From Acidobacteriota bacterium (lineage in GTDB: Bacteria > Acidobacteriota > Terriglobia > Acidiferrales > UBA7541), in assembly GCA_013289855.1 (NCBI GenBank), contig JABCZD010000002.1, forward strand, positions 1 to 64,000: a stretch of DNA of 64,000 bases, written 5' to 3'. Under the pieces are notes generated by a model, which was not told where the DNA came from, did not search any database, and saw only the letters and a list, made by a program, of their open reading frames with translations. The position numbers and the translations under genes are program-made. Below are positions 35,684 through 44,926 of this stretch, piece by piece (within the stretch, counting starts at the first letter, position 1; each line of letters opens with the position of its first letter).

Positions 35684-37144
35684 ATGGCGGTTAAGGACAA
35701 AATTCTAGTAGTTGATGACGAGCCCAGCATACGGAAGTATCTGCAAACGTTGCTGGAGGTGGATGGCTACGACGTCGAGACGGTTAGCACCGGAAAAGAA
35801 GCCATCGAAAAGGTCAGCAAAGGAGACCGGCCAGACTTCGTGATCTTGGACGTGCTGATGCCGGAAATGAGCGGCCTAGACACGCTGAAAGAACTGATGC
35901 AAGTGGATCGCACACTCAACGTCATCATGCTGTCGTGTTCGAATGAAGTGGGAACAGTGGTGGAAGCGATTCGCATCGGCGCGCACGATTATCTGACCAA
36001 GCCGTTTGAAAAGTCAGAATTGGATGCGGCGATGCTGAAGTCGCGTCAGAAAAAAGAACTAGCGTCGGAAAACCAAGCACTGCGCGATTATTGCGACCAA
36101 GTGACGGAGGATTTGAGTTTTCTGGCGGCGAGCCCGCAGATGGTAAGAATCCGGCAGCAGATTCTGCAAATTGCCCCCGTGGATGTGCCGGTATTTATTT
36201 GCGGGGAAAGCGGGGTTGGCAAGGAAGTGGTGTCGCGCATGATCCACCTGCGCTCGAAGCGCAGAAACCAGCCGTTTATTAAAGTGAATTGCGCGGCGCT
36301 ACCCGGCGAGTTGCTGGAGTCGGAACTGTTCGGATTCGAACAGGGAGCTTTCACGGGTGCGGTGCGCGCCAAGCCCGGAAAATTCGAACTGGCCAACAAG
36401 GGCACCATTTTTCTGGATGAGATTGCGGAAATGAGCACGCATTTGCAGGCCAAGCTGCTGCATGTGTTGCAGGATCACCAGTACTCTCGGTTGGGCGGGC
36501 GCCATATGGTGGAAACCGATGTGCGCGTATTGGCAGCGACTAACGTGGATGTGCAAGAAGCAATGAAAGACGGGCGATTCCGCGAGGACCTGTATTACCG
36601 CCTGAATGTGCTTTCGATATTAGTGCCGCCGCTGCGGGAGCGGACGGTGGAGATACCACTGTTGTTCCGGCATTTCCTCGAGAAGTATGCAGAGAAATTT
36701 GGCAAAGGGCCGCTGATCCCGTCAAAACATTTGATGGACGCCGCAGTTAATTATCCCTGGCCGGGAAATCTGCGCGAGCTGGAGAATTTCGTGAAGCGGT
36801 ATATGATTCTGGAAGACGACGAGGGTAGCCTGCGAGAATTGATCGAAATGTCGGCATCGCGGCAGCGTACCTCTCCGCGACAGGAGCCGGTGGCACCGCC
36901 GCGGGAGCAGGGGCTGAAGGCGTTAGTTCGCGGACTGAAAGACGAAGCCGAAATGGAAGCCATTGCGGCGGCGCTGGAGAAGACACGCTGGTGCCGCAAG
37001 GACGCCGCCAAAATGCTGGGCATCAGCTACAAGGCGCTCTTGTACAAGATGCGGCAGTTTAACCTGGGCACGACGCGTACGCGGCGAGCACCCGGCGCGG
37101 CCGCCGAAGAACCCGCGGGTGTCGGAGCAATCCGGCAGGAATAG
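35684..37144 (+). CDS. NtrC-family sigma-54 response regulator
   Basis: Receiver domain (1-120) with the acidic pair DD at 11-12, phospho-Asp56 in VILDVLMPEMSG and Lys in YLTKPFEK. An AAA+ sigma-54 activation domain has GESGVGKE, the intact GAFTGA loop in FEQGAFTGAVRA, LFLDEIAEM and YPWPGNLRELENF. A Fis-type HTH follows at the end (WCRKDAAKMLGISYKALLYK). It binds upstream sites and opens sigma-54 promoters when phosphorylated by the kinase just upstream. ATG 35684 is chosen because AAAGGA lies before it; an upstream ATG adds eight residues. The sigma-54-like sites at 48264 and 52207 are plausible targets. Confidence 0.93.
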   Translation: MAVKDKILVVDDEPSIRKYLQTLLEVDGYDVETVSTGKEAIEKVSKGDRPDFVILDVLMPEMSGLDTLKELMQVDRTLNVIMLSCSNEVGTVVEAIRIGAHDYLTKPFEKSELDAAMLKSRQKKELASENQALRDYCDQVTEDLSFLAASPQMVRIRQQILQIAPVDVPVFICGESGVGKEVVSRMIHLRSKRRNQPFIKVNCAALPGELLESELFGFEQGAFTGAVRAKPGKFELANKGTIFLDEIAEMSTHLQAKLLHVLQDHQYSRLGGRHMVETDVRVLAATNVDVQEAMKDGRFREDLYYRLNVLSILVPPLRERTVEIPLLFRHFLEKYAEKFGKGPLIPSKHLMDAAVNYPWPGNLRELENFVKRYMILEDDEGSLRELIEMSASRQRTSPRQEPVAPPREQGLKALVRGLKDEAEMEAIAAALEKTRWCRKDAAKMLGISYKALLYKMRQFNLGTTRTRRAPGAAAEEPAGVGAIRQE

Positions 37145-37467
37145 TCCATCGTATTGTACGGTTACAAGAACGAGCGAAGAAAAGAGCCCTTGAAGTCAAG
37201 CAGGTGGCGCGCTATTGTTCCGCACAAGTTCAATGGCAAAACAAAAAGTGGACCACATGCCGGTTAGGAGCCGACTGGCAAAGTCCCGTTCAGCAATTGC
37301 GGATTCTCGGGGACGGGTGTGCAAGTGCGAGCGGGCCGGGTGAATATGCGCTGGTTAAAATAGACCGCGATCTCTGTATCGGCATAATCTCTTAGAGCTT
37401 TATTTGTCTTAGTAACCAAATACGGGAAGCGCGAGCCAACGATCGCCAGTCGCGCACGGGGTGATGG
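37145..37467. other. Intergenic region, nothing recognised
   Basis: 323 bp between the response regulator and the small PilZ gene. No gene, convincing promoter, repeat or hairpin was seen. Confidence 0.4.
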
Positions 37468-37803
37468 ATGGGCGTAATGACGGAGAGGCGGACCGCTCGG
37501 AGATACGATTTGTCTTTGCCGATTCTGATTCGCGTGCCGAAGGAACACGTGGGGGATTCGCAGAACGGCAAGACGCGCGATATTTCCACGCGTGGACTGT
37601 ATTTTGTGATTGACCAGGACCTGCAAGCTGGGTCAGAGCTGGATATTACATTGACGCTCCCAGGCGAGATCACCCGCGGTTCCGAGGTACTGGTGCGCGC
37701 GATGGGCAAGGTGGTACGTGTCGAGCGACGCAAAGAAGATGACAGCGACCGCCTGGGCGTAGCGGCGATCATCGAACGGTACGATATCGTCCGAGGTGAA
37801 TGA
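37468..37803 (+). CDS. PilZ domain protein
   Basis: 111-aa single-domain protein. RRTARRYDLSLPI and KTRDISTRGLYF give the two c-di-GMP-binding parts (RRxxR and DxSxxG), more canonical than in the protein at 33768. Its short length leaves no room for an output domain, so it probably acts by binding a partner. It lies between the two-component pair and the third sigma-54 activator. The exact start is uncertain: a GTG or ATG a few codons in is possible. Confidence 0.88.
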   Translation: MGVMTERRTARRYDLSLPILIRVPKEHVGDSQNGKTRDISTRGLYFVIDQDLQAGSELDITLTLPGEITRGSEVLVRAMGKVVRVERRKEDDSDRLGVAAIIERYDIVRGE

Positions 37804-38084
37804 GGCGATGGTCTCATTAAAAGTCCGAGTCCATGCCGGTGGCATGGAGTTCCCAGGAGAAAAGAGTTCCCATGGATGCGCTAGTCTTTTCGCTCGGGAG
37901 GGCCAAGTCGAAGCCTCTGAAGGCCCACAAGTACTACAACTAACCTAGAATCCCAAATCACATATTATTGATATATAGCGATTTAGCTGTTTGCCGAAGA
38001 CTCTGGTTTACCTCGGCAATCGCGTTGGGAGTGGTCCGCCGTGTGCATCCTTACTTGCAAATTCGAGGTTGCAGCAAACCGCCC

Positions 38085-39149
38085 ATGGCTTCCGCACCAA
38101 CGCAAATATTGGCAAAAGCAAGCGGCACAGACCGTCTCAATCCGGTCCCGCCGAACGAAGTTTTGTTTGGCACGTCTCCAGTGATGCAGGAAATTCGATG
38201 CCGGGCGACGAAGGTTTCAAAGGCCAACGTCCCGGTGCTGCTCTGTGGAGAAGGGGGAACGGGGAAGGAGGCGCTCGCTCACTGGATTCACGCGAATTCG
38301 AATTACGCGGGCGGTGCGTTCGTGAAAGTAAGCTGCGCGGCTATACCAGGAACGCTGCTAGAGAGCGAACTTTTTGGCTATGAGAAAGGCGCGTTTACAG
38401 GAGCAAATCAAAGCAAGCCCGGACGCGTAGAGATGGCGGATCAAGGGACGTTATTTTTGGATGAGATCGCGGATCTAAGCCTGAGTCTTCAGAGTAAGGT
38501 ACTCCATTTTTTGCAAGATGGAAGTTTTTGCCGGCTTGGCGCACAGGCAGGCCGAACCGTGAACGCGCGATTGATTTGCACTACAAACAAGGATCTCGAA
38601 ACAGAAATGGCGCTGGGGAGTTTTCGCTCCGACCTTTTTTATCGTATCAATGTTGTGCGTTTACGCGTACCCAGTTTGCGTGAGCGCCGCGTGGACATTC
38701 CGGTGCTCGCGGAATTTTTCCGCGAACATCATGAGCGCCAATTTGGGAAGGCAGGGGCGCCCTTTCCTGTTGGAATGCTGGACTACTTACAAAATCTGGA
38801 TTGGCCGGGAAACGTACGAGAGCTTTCGAATGGAGTCGCGCGGTATGTGCTCATTGGTGCTGAAGCGTTGGCAGTGTTTGAGCAGCCGAGGCGAACAAGC
38901 ACGACGTCGAACGAGCGGCGGCTGACTGGCAGGCAGGGACTGAAGTTAAAGCATCTGGCCAAGGATGCTATTCGTGAAATGGAGCGTAACGTAATTCTGG
39001 AAGCGCTGCGCGCGCACCAGTGGAACCGTCGCAAAACGGCTGAGGCGCTAAAGATCAGTTACCGCTCGTTGATCTACAAGATACATGATGCCGGGTTGAT
39101 ATCAGGTAAGGCGTCCTCTTCCAAGCGTTCCGGTCCGATTCCAAACTAG
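38085..39149 (+). CDS. Sigma-54 activator without receiver domain
   Basis: AAA+ sigma-54 activator with CGEGGTGKE (Walker A), the intact GAFTGA loop in FGYEKGAFTGANQSK, LFLDEIADL, the LRERRVDIP sensor region, DWPGNVRELSN and a C-terminal Fis-type HTH (WNRRKTAEALKISYRSLIYK). There is no receiver domain and only a short N-terminal stretch, so activity may be controlled by a partner or expression level. The start is uncertain: ATG 38085 begins just before the conserved part; the frame is open to 37968. The HTH is very close to those of the proteins at 7557 and 35684. Confidence 0.88.
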   Translation: MASAPTQILAKASGTDRLNPVPPNEVLFGTSPVMQEIRCRATKVSKANVPVLLCGEGGTGKEALAHWIHANSNYAGGAFVKVSCAAIPGTLLESELFGYEKGAFTGANQSKPGRVEMADQGTLFLDEIADLSLSLQSKVLHFLQDGSFCRLGAQAGRTVNARLICTTNKDLETEMALGSFRSDLFYRINVVRLRVPSLRERRVDIPVLAEFFREHHERQFGKAGAPFPVGMLDYLQNLDWPGNVRELSNGVARYVLIGAEALAVFEQPRRTSTTSNERRLTGRQGLKLKHLAKDAIREMERNVILEALRAHQWNRRKTAEALKISYRSLIYKIHDAGLISGKASSSKRSGPIPN

Positions 39150-39487
39150 CCTGGTACAGTGGCCGCCAGAAGCTTCAGATACCCCTTGAATCACCGAAGC
39201 TCCCTTACTATCCATGATTCGAGGTCCGCGCGCGCTCCAATCCTGCGCTCGCCTGGGTAGTACAGTAGGTCCGAACCGTATAGTGTCCATTTGGACAACT
39301 GAGAATTCCCATAAACTATTGATAATAATGACCATGCGTTCCTAAGAGGAAATGAACATTAGGGCCGGTGTGAGAAATGGTCTCCGGGACAGTCTTGCTG
39401 CCTGTCCCGAATTTGGACTGCTCACCAGTAGCACGGGCACAGTACTCCCACTACCATCTCCCCTGTAAGTGCTAGGGGGGACGAGCA
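39150..39487. other. Leader region of the first choice-of-anchor-D lipoprotein
   Basis: 338 bp. It contains the hairpin and TTTGGACT element listed separately at 39386-39421, and a G-rich ribosome-binding site (AGGGGGGA) right before the next ATG. Otherwise nothing recognised. Confidence 0.45.
39386..39421 (+). promoter_or_regulatory. Leader hairpin plus TTTGGACT element, copy 1
   Basis: GGGACAG (39386-39392) pairs with CTGTCCC (39402-39408), followed three nt later by TTTGGACTGC (39412-39421), about 67 nt before the ATG. A similar arrangement precedes the paralogous gene at 42652. Possible RNA or protein-binding control element. Confidence 0.45.
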
Positions 39488-42400
39488 ATGAGCATCGAAT
39501 CGGTCGCGAGCAAGAACCAGACCTGCCGCGCTGTGAAGGTCAAAGTGTCACCGCGGATAGGGGCGCTGTTGGCGATATTGCTGGCGGTCTCGGTGATAGC
39601 TATTACAGGGGGCTGTGCTGGGCTTACGAGCGGGCAGACCCTTACCAGCAAACAGGGACTTTCGCTGAGCTTTACCCCAGCGAGCTTGAATTTTGGCAGC
39701 GTACCAACGGGCAAGAAGACTTCTGTAACGGCAACTGTCACGAATACCAGTAATAACTCCACAACGATTACGCAGATCGTGTCGTCGAGCAATCAGTTTA
39801 CGATTTCCGGAATCACCTTCCCTTTGACGCTCGCTCCCGGGCAGACGGCCAGCTTTTTGGTGTGGTTCAACGGTTCGGGGCCTGGTAAGACGGCAGGAAC
39901 CCTGACTTTCCAAAGCCCATCGGCGAGCGCGGAAATACCGGTTTCAGCGACGGACGCGACACCGCAGCCGCAATTGACAGTCAGCCCGGCGAATCTTGAT
40001 GCCGGGAGTGCGACGGTGGGAAGTAAAACTACGTCGAACATAACATTGTCGAATGTGGGCACCGCAGACTTAACGATTTCGGTGCTGACGATCGCGGGAG
40101 CTCCTTTCAACGTCACGGGAATTGCGACGCCAAAGGTAATCAGCGCGGGTCAATCGGCAGTAATGGGCGTAACGTTCGCGCCGGCGACCGCCGGCTCAGA
40201 TACTGGCAGCATCTCCATAGTAAGTAATGATCCAGCGTCCCCGACAACCATTGGGCTCTCCGGTACGGGAACCAGCGCGCCAGTCGGGCATCTGACGCTA
40301 AATCCTTCAACGCTAACGTTTGGAAATGTTCTCGTGGGAAGTAACACGACCCTGTCAGCAACCCTTACGAACACGGGTCAAGCCGCAGTGCACATTTCAC
40401 AGGTGTTTGCTTCCGGCACGAGCTTCAGTGAAGCCGGCTTGGCGACGCCAGCGACTTTGGCCGCCGGACAGTCTGCACAGCTGCCCGTAACATTTGCGCC
40501 AACAGCCAGCGGAATCGTAGGTGGCACGCTCGGAATTACGAGCGACGCGCCAGGTGCAGCGCCAGGATTGGCGCTATCTGGCACGGGAGTGCAACCGGGA
40601 ATCAGCGTTTCGCCGGCAAGCATAAGCTTTGGCAGTCTGGTTGATGGCCAGTCTAAGTCCCAACCGGTAACGATCACGAACACGGGCACGGCCAGCTTAA
40701 CGGTTACGCAATTGGGTTCCACGGGAGCGGGCGTTAGTGTTAGCGGTGCGACGATGCCGTTGACGATTGCCGTGGGGCAGAGCAACTCTTTCAACGTGCT
40801 GTATGCGCCGCAAAGCGCTGGCAACACGAATGGCAGTATCAGCGTGGCGAGCAATGCGCCCAATTCTCCCGCGTCCGTCGCTGTCAGCGGAACGGGGGTA
40901 GCTGCGACCACCACTCTAACCGTGGGCCCGACTTCGTTGAGCTTCGGGAATGTGAGCGTTGGGAGTTCGGCTAATCAATCTGTCACCATCACCAACTCCG
41001 GAAATAGCGCGACAACAATCTCGCAGATCGGTGTGAGTGGACAGGGCCTCGCGGTCAGCGGCGTGAGTATTCCCTCGACGTTGACGGCAGGGCAGAGCGC
41101 CACCCTAAACGTGAAATTCAGTCCGACCGCGCCCTCATCGGTCAACGGTTCGGTGTCCATCGTCAGTCAGGGTGGCACGACCTCGGTTGGCGTTACGGGA
41201 TCCGGCGTGCAAGGCAGCTTGGCGGTTTCGCCTGCAGCCGTTAGCTTCAGCAATGTCTTGACGGGCAGCACTAATTCGCAGACCGTACAAGTTAGCAATA
41301 CCGGTAACGCCAGTCTGACGATTACTCAAGCGAACGTTACCGGCAGCGGATTTAGTACTAACGGGCTCTCGTTGCCGATCACCGTGGCAGCGGGCCAAAG
41401 CACCTCATTCAACGTGCAATTTGTTCCGCAGGCGGCTGGGACGGTGTCGGGAAGCCTGTCACTGGTGAGCAACGCGGCGAACTCGCCGTCCACCATGGCA
41501 CTGAGCGGAAGCAGCCTGGCTTCGACGCACACACTATCCGTAAGCCCGAGCAGCCTGAGCTTTGGCAGCGTCAGCGCGGGAAGCACTTCGACACAACTGG
41601 TTACGCTGACCAACTCCGGCAACTCCTCCGTGGCGGTTTCGCAAATCACTGCCAGCGGCACGGGCTTTGCGGTGACCGGCGCGACCGTACCAGTCACGCT
41701 AGCGGTTGGACAGAACGTTTCGTTCAGCGTGCAGTTCAGCCCATCCGCGGCAGGAACTGATAGCGGCAGCGTTTCGATCGTGAGCAACGCCACGAATTCG
41801 CCGGCGAGCGTTGCGTTGAGCGGAAGCAGTCCAGCTCCTACTTATACGCTCTCTGCCAGCGCCAGCAGCCTAAGCTTTGGCAGCGTGAATACCGGAAGCT
41901 CAGCGTCGCAGACTGTGACGCTCAGCAATATCGGCAACGCGCAGGTGACGATTTCACAGATCAGCGTGAGTGGAACGGGTTTCGCGCTGTCTGGTGCTGG
42001 CACGCCCGTCGCTGTGGCGCCGGGAATGCACTTCTCTTTTGGCGTGCAATTCAGCCCTTCGGCCGCAGGCAACGACACCGGAAGCGTCTCGATCACCAGC
42101 AACGCCACGGGCTCCCCAGCGGCCATAACGCTTTCCGGCACGGGAGTTGCTCAGCCAGTACAGCATTCGGTACAGCTGAGTTGGACGAGCAGCAGTTCAA
42201 CGGTTGCGGGATACAACGTATATCGGACCACGACGAGCGGAAGCGGGTACGTTCTCGTTAACGGTTCGCTAGTAGCCCCGGACTCCTACGATGACACTTC
42301 GGTGCAGAGCGGCACGACGTACTACTACGTGACAACAGCAGTGGATAGCAGCGGCAACGAAAGTGGCTATTCGAACGAAGCGCAAGCCATCGTTCCGTAG
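39488..42400 (+). CDS. Choice-of-anchor-D lipoprotein with eight ASH-like repeats and FN3
   Basis: 970-aa surface or periplasmic lipoprotein. After the signal helix the lipobox AITGGC places the lipid-bearing Cys near residue 43. Eight repeats of about 100 residues follow, each opening with a pattern like LTVSPANLDAGS or LSFGSV and closing near SLSGTG, the choice-of-anchor-D (ASH/HYDIN-like) immunoglobulin fold. The last 85 residues form a fibronectin type III domain (VQLSWTSSSSTVAGYNVYR, TTYYYVTTAVDSSGNESG). Composition is very rich in Ser, Thr, Gly and Val. No PEP-CTERM tail, so it is not an obvious exosortase substrate. It is probably an adhesin or matrix protein; function unproven. Confidence 0.85.
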   Translation: MSIESVASKNQTCRAVKVKVSPRIGALLAILLAVSVIAITGGCAGLTSGQTLTSKQGLSLSFTPASLNFGSVPTGKKTSVTATVTNTSNNSTTITQIVSSSNQFTISGITFPLTLAPGQTASFLVWFNGSGPGKTAGTLTFQSPSASAEIPVSATDATPQPQLTVSPANLDAGSATVGSKTTSNITLSNVGTADLTISVLTIAGAPFNVTGIATPKVISAGQSAVMGVTFAPATAGSDTGSISIVSNDPASPTTIGLSGTGTSAPVGHLTLNPSTLTFGNVLVGSNTTLSATLTNTGQAAVHISQVFASGTSFSEAGLATPATLAAGQSAQLPVTFAPTASGIVGGTLGITSDAPGAAPGLALSGTGVQPGISVSPASISFGSLVDGQSKSQPVTITNTGTASLTVTQLGSTGAGVSVSGATMPLTIAVGQSNSFNVLYAPQSAGNTNGSISVASNAPNSPASVAVSGTGVAATTTLTVGPTSLSFGNVSVGSSANQSVTITNSGNSATTISQIGVSGQGLAVSGVSIPSTLTAGQSATLNVKFSPTAPSSVNGSVSIVSQGGTTSVGVTGSGVQGSLAVSPAAVSFSNVLTGSTNSQTVQVSNTGNASLTITQANVTGSGFSTNGLSLPITVAAGQSTSFNVQFVPQAAGTVSGSLSLVSNAANSPSTMALSGSSLASTHTLSVSPSSLSFGSVSAGSTSTQLVTLTNSGNSSVAVSQITASGTGFAVTGATVPVTLAVGQNVSFSVQFSPSAAGTDSGSVSIVSNATNSPASVALSGSSPAPTYTLSASASSLSFGSVNTGSSASQTVTLSNIGNAQVTISQISVSGTGFALSGAGTPVAVAPGMHFSFGVQFSPSAAGNDTGSVSITSNATGSPAAITLSGTGVAQPVQHSVQLSWTSSSSTVAGYNVYRTTTSGSGYVLVNGSLVAPDSYDDTSVQSGTTYYYVTTAVDSSGNESGYSNEAQAIVP

Positions 42401-42542
42401 AAACGAGATAGTCAGAAAACTTAGGGGACGGACTAGCGAGATTTTTGCTGGGACGTCCCTTGAACCCCCAGGGACCTTCAATCACACGGAAAGTTGGCAC
42501 CCGTCCGCTACGATCTTGCCATGCGAGACAGTATGGCCTTGA

Positions 42543-42577
42543 GTACAGGTTACGTCCCTGTACCTGTTTTGGACTCC
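42543..42577 (+). promoter_or_regulatory. Leader hairpin plus TTTGGACT element, copy 2
   Basis: GTACAGG (42543-42549) pairs with CCTGTAC (42557-42563), followed by CTGT and TTTGGACTCC (42568-42577), about 75 nt before the start codon. Arrangement and spacing match copy 1 at 39386-39421 although the stem sequences differ, which favours a conserved structure. Confidence 0.45.
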
Positions 42578-42651
42578 GTAGCAGTATCTTTGAAAGGCGC
42601 GGCACTCATAAGCTGATACCGGGTTGAACCTAGCTATGCCCGGAGATGTGC

Positions 42652-44013
42652 GTGAAACAAGGTGGATGTTCTCGCTGGTTGGAGGAAGCTGGAAAACGCC
42701 AAGCCAGCTGGCAGCTTGTTTTTGTGCTCGCGACTACCGTCGCGATGATCCCATTCTTGATTGGTTGTGCATCGTCCCCAATGGTTGGCAGCTCACCGTC
42801 CTTGGTGGATCAGCCACGACTTGAAGTGACACCCTCCAGCGTTAATTTTTCTTCGGCAATCGTTGGTGTGCAAACCTCGCAAACTTTGAAACTCTCGAAT
42901 ACCGGCGAAGCGGCCTTGACGGTAACTGGTGTCATCGCTAGCGGTGCGGGTTTGAGTATCAACGGATTTTCCGGTTCGACACTTCTAAGCCCCGGAACAA
43001 GCAGCACCCTAACGGTGAACTTTACGCCGAAGGCGACGGGAACATTTACGGGATCCGTCTCCGTTTTGACAAACACGCCGTCAGTTACGGCGGCGCTGCC
43101 GGTCAGCGGCGATGTTGCGAACGCAAACCTGGCGATTTCTGTCGGACCTTCAAGCCTGAGTTTCGGCACTGTTACCGCCGGCAAGACTGCTTCGCAGAAT
43201 GTGAAGTTGACGAACACAGGAAACACCGACGTAACCGTCTCGAGCATAAAGGTGAGCGGAACAGGCTTCAGCGTGACCGGTTGGAGCTCGGCAGTGCAGT
43301 TGGAGCCGTCCCAGAGCACAACGGTGGACGTGCAGTTTGACCCGAAAAATTCTGGGAATTACACCGGATCGCTGATCGTGGTGAGCGATGCGAGCGACTC
43401 ATCCGTCGCCGTGCCGCTGTCAGGAGTTGTTGCGAGCGCGAGTCAGGTGATTTCGGTGGGACCTTCGAGCTTGAGCTTCGGCACTGTTACCGCCGGCAAG
43501 ACTATTTCGCAGAACGTGACATTGACAAACACGGGGAACACTGACGTAACGGTTTCGAGCGTTAAGGTGAGCGGAACAGGTTTCAGCTTATCCGGCTGGA
43601 GCTCTCCAGTGCAGCTGGCGGCTTCGCAGAGCATTGCGGTGAATGTGCAGTTTGACCCCAAAGCTTCAGGAAGTTATAGCGGTTCGCTGATGGTGGCTAG
43701 CGATGCCAGCGATTCTTCCGTCGCGGTGCCGCTATCGGGAGCGGTCGCGCCAGCAGCGGCAGCCCCGAGCGCCGCCCACTCCGTGGCTTTGGCGTGGGAC
43801 GCCAGTTCGTCGGCGGTCTCCGGGTATAACGTGTATCGCGGTGGGGCCAGCAATGGGCCGTTCACAAAATTAAACGGTGCATTGGTTGCCGATTTGAAGT
43901 TCACCGACACCAGCGTCACGGCAGGTACGACCTACTACTACGTGACCACGGCAGTGGATTCGTCGGGAGTAGAGAGCGTTTATTCGAACACCGCACCAGC
44001 GGTTGTGCCTTAG
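42652..44013 (+). CDS. Choice-of-anchor-D lipoprotein with three repeats and FN3
   Basis: Short paralogue of the protein at 39488. It has a signal helix with lipobox FLIGC, then three ASH-like repeats and the same C-terminal fibronectin type III domain (SVALAWDASSSAVSGYNVYR, TTYYYVTTAVDSSGVES). Repeats two and three are nearly identical (both open ISVGPSSLSFGTVTAGKT), indicating a recent tandem duplication with a period of about 315 bp. GTG 42652 is chosen because GGAG lies 6-8 nt upstream; the ATG at 42646 is two codons earlier. Probably surface-exposed and perhaps matrix-binding, but unproven. Confidence 0.82.
   Translation: MKQGGCSRWLEEAGKRQASWQLVFVLATTVAMIPFLIGCASSPMVGSSPSLVDQPRLEVTPSSVNFSSAIVGVQTSQTLKLSNTGEAALTVTGVIASGAGLSINGFSGSTLLSPGTSSTLTVNFTPKATGTFTGSVSVLTNTPSVTAALPVSGDVANANLAISVGPSSLSFGTVTAGKTASQNVKLTNTGNTDVTVSSIKVSGTGFSVTGWSSAVQLEPSQSTTVDVQFDPKNSGNYTGSLIVVSDASDSSVAVPLSGVVASASQVISVGPSSLSFGTVTAGKTISQNVTLTNTGNTDVTVSSVKVSGTGFSLSGWSSPVQLAASQSIAVNVQFDPKASGSYSGSLMVASDASDSSVAVPLSGAVAPAAAAPSAAHSVALAWDASSSAVSGYNVYRGGASNGPFTKLNGALVADLKFTDTSVTAGTTYYYVTTAVDSSGVESVYSNTAPAVVP
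43135..43740 (+). repeat. Tandem duplication inside the lipoprotein gene
   Basis: Two adjacent units, 43135-43449 and 43450 to about 43740, with a 315-bp period and roughly four-fifths identical bases by eye. Each encodes one ASH-like repeat. Confidence 0.75.
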
Positions 44014-44071
44014 CTATCGAGTCTTAGCGACACGATGAGGTTAGGCAAAAACCAGAAGGAATCTGGAAAGT

Positions 44072-44926
44072 TCAACGGAGTTTACCGCAGTCACGAAAAT
44101 CCCTCAGGTACGCGGTGGTGGCTTCTTGCCAACTCCGTAAGCTGATCCTGTGAACCAGAAGGCTGGCAGGTGATAAAACCGAATAGGCTGGGCGCTTCGC
44201 CAGGCGAGCAGCCTGTTCCGTGGTAATGGGAGAGAGACGGACGCTTGAGCGTCCGGCTTGGCGCAAAATCTCCGTTGCGAATTCGCACCAGGTGCAAGCG
44301 CCCGCGTTGGTGATGTGGACGATGCCGCGGGCGTCTTTCCGTACCAGGTCGCGAATGACGTGGGACAAGTCTCGGGTAAACGTGGGCGAGCCGGTTTGAT
44401 CGGCAACCACGGACAACTCCGGCCGAGTTTCCGCAGCGCGCAGTAGCCTTTCTGGAAAGCTCGGGCCCGCGGCTCCAAATAGCCACGAGGTACGCGCGAT
44501 ACACCAATCGCTAGCGTGGCTCTGCACGGCTTTTTCGCCAGCAGCTTTGGAAGCGCCGTAGACGTTCAGGGGCGCGATGGGATCGGCGGGTTCGTACGGG
44601 CGAGTGGACTTGCCGTCAAAAACATAATCCGTGCTGATGTAGAAAATTCGCGCACCAAATTCCCTCGCAACCTGGGCGACATTTTCTGTGCCCTGCCCGT
44701 TGATGGCGAAAGCTAACTCGGGATTGCCTTCGCTGCCATCAACATCGGTATAGGCGGCGGCGAGCACGATCCAATCAGGCTTTGTATGTGCCACCAGCGC
44801 ACGCACTTGTGCGGGGTCACGGATATCTGCGTCGCGCGACGAAGCTGGGATGATTTCGTCCTGCGTCCACTCCTTTTGCAGGTCGGTGCCCAACATGCCG
44901 GTGGCACCAATAATCAGAACACGCAT
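44072..44926 (-). CDS. rfbD: dTDP-4-dehydrorhamnose reductase
   Basis: Last step of dTDP-L-rhamnose synthesis: NADPH-dependent reduction of dTDP-4-keto-rhamnose. The Rossmann motif GATGMLG is at residues 7-13. FYISTDYVFDGKSTRPYEP is the family's signature. NVYGASKAAGEKAV carries the catalytic Tyr and Lys, and ARTSWLFGAAGPSFPERLL is the RfbD-specific segment. The 284-aa length is normal. Its ATG overlaps the stop of the upstream rfbC-like gene by one base (TAATG), so they are translationally coupled. rfbA and rfbB are not in the window and must lie elsewhere. Confidence 0.92.
   Translation of the reverse strand: MRVLIIGATGMLGTDLQKEWTQDEIIPASSRDADIRDPAQVRALVAHTKPDWIVLAAAYTDVDGSEGNPELAFAINGQGTENVAQVAREFGARIFYISTDYVFDGKSTRPYEPADPIAPLNVYGASKAAGEKAVQSHASDWCIARTSWLFGAAGPSFPERLLRAAETRPELSVVADQTGSPTFTRDLSHVIRDLVRKDARGIVHITNAGACTWCEFATEILRQAGRSSVRLSPITTEQAARLAKRPAYSVLSPASLLVHRISLRSWQEATTAYLRDFRDCGKLR

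Noticed and set aside
42495..42510. TGGCAC-N5-CGCTA as a sigma-54 promoter before the second lipoprotein
   Set aside because: GG to GC distance is 11 instead of 12, so it would not be recognised.
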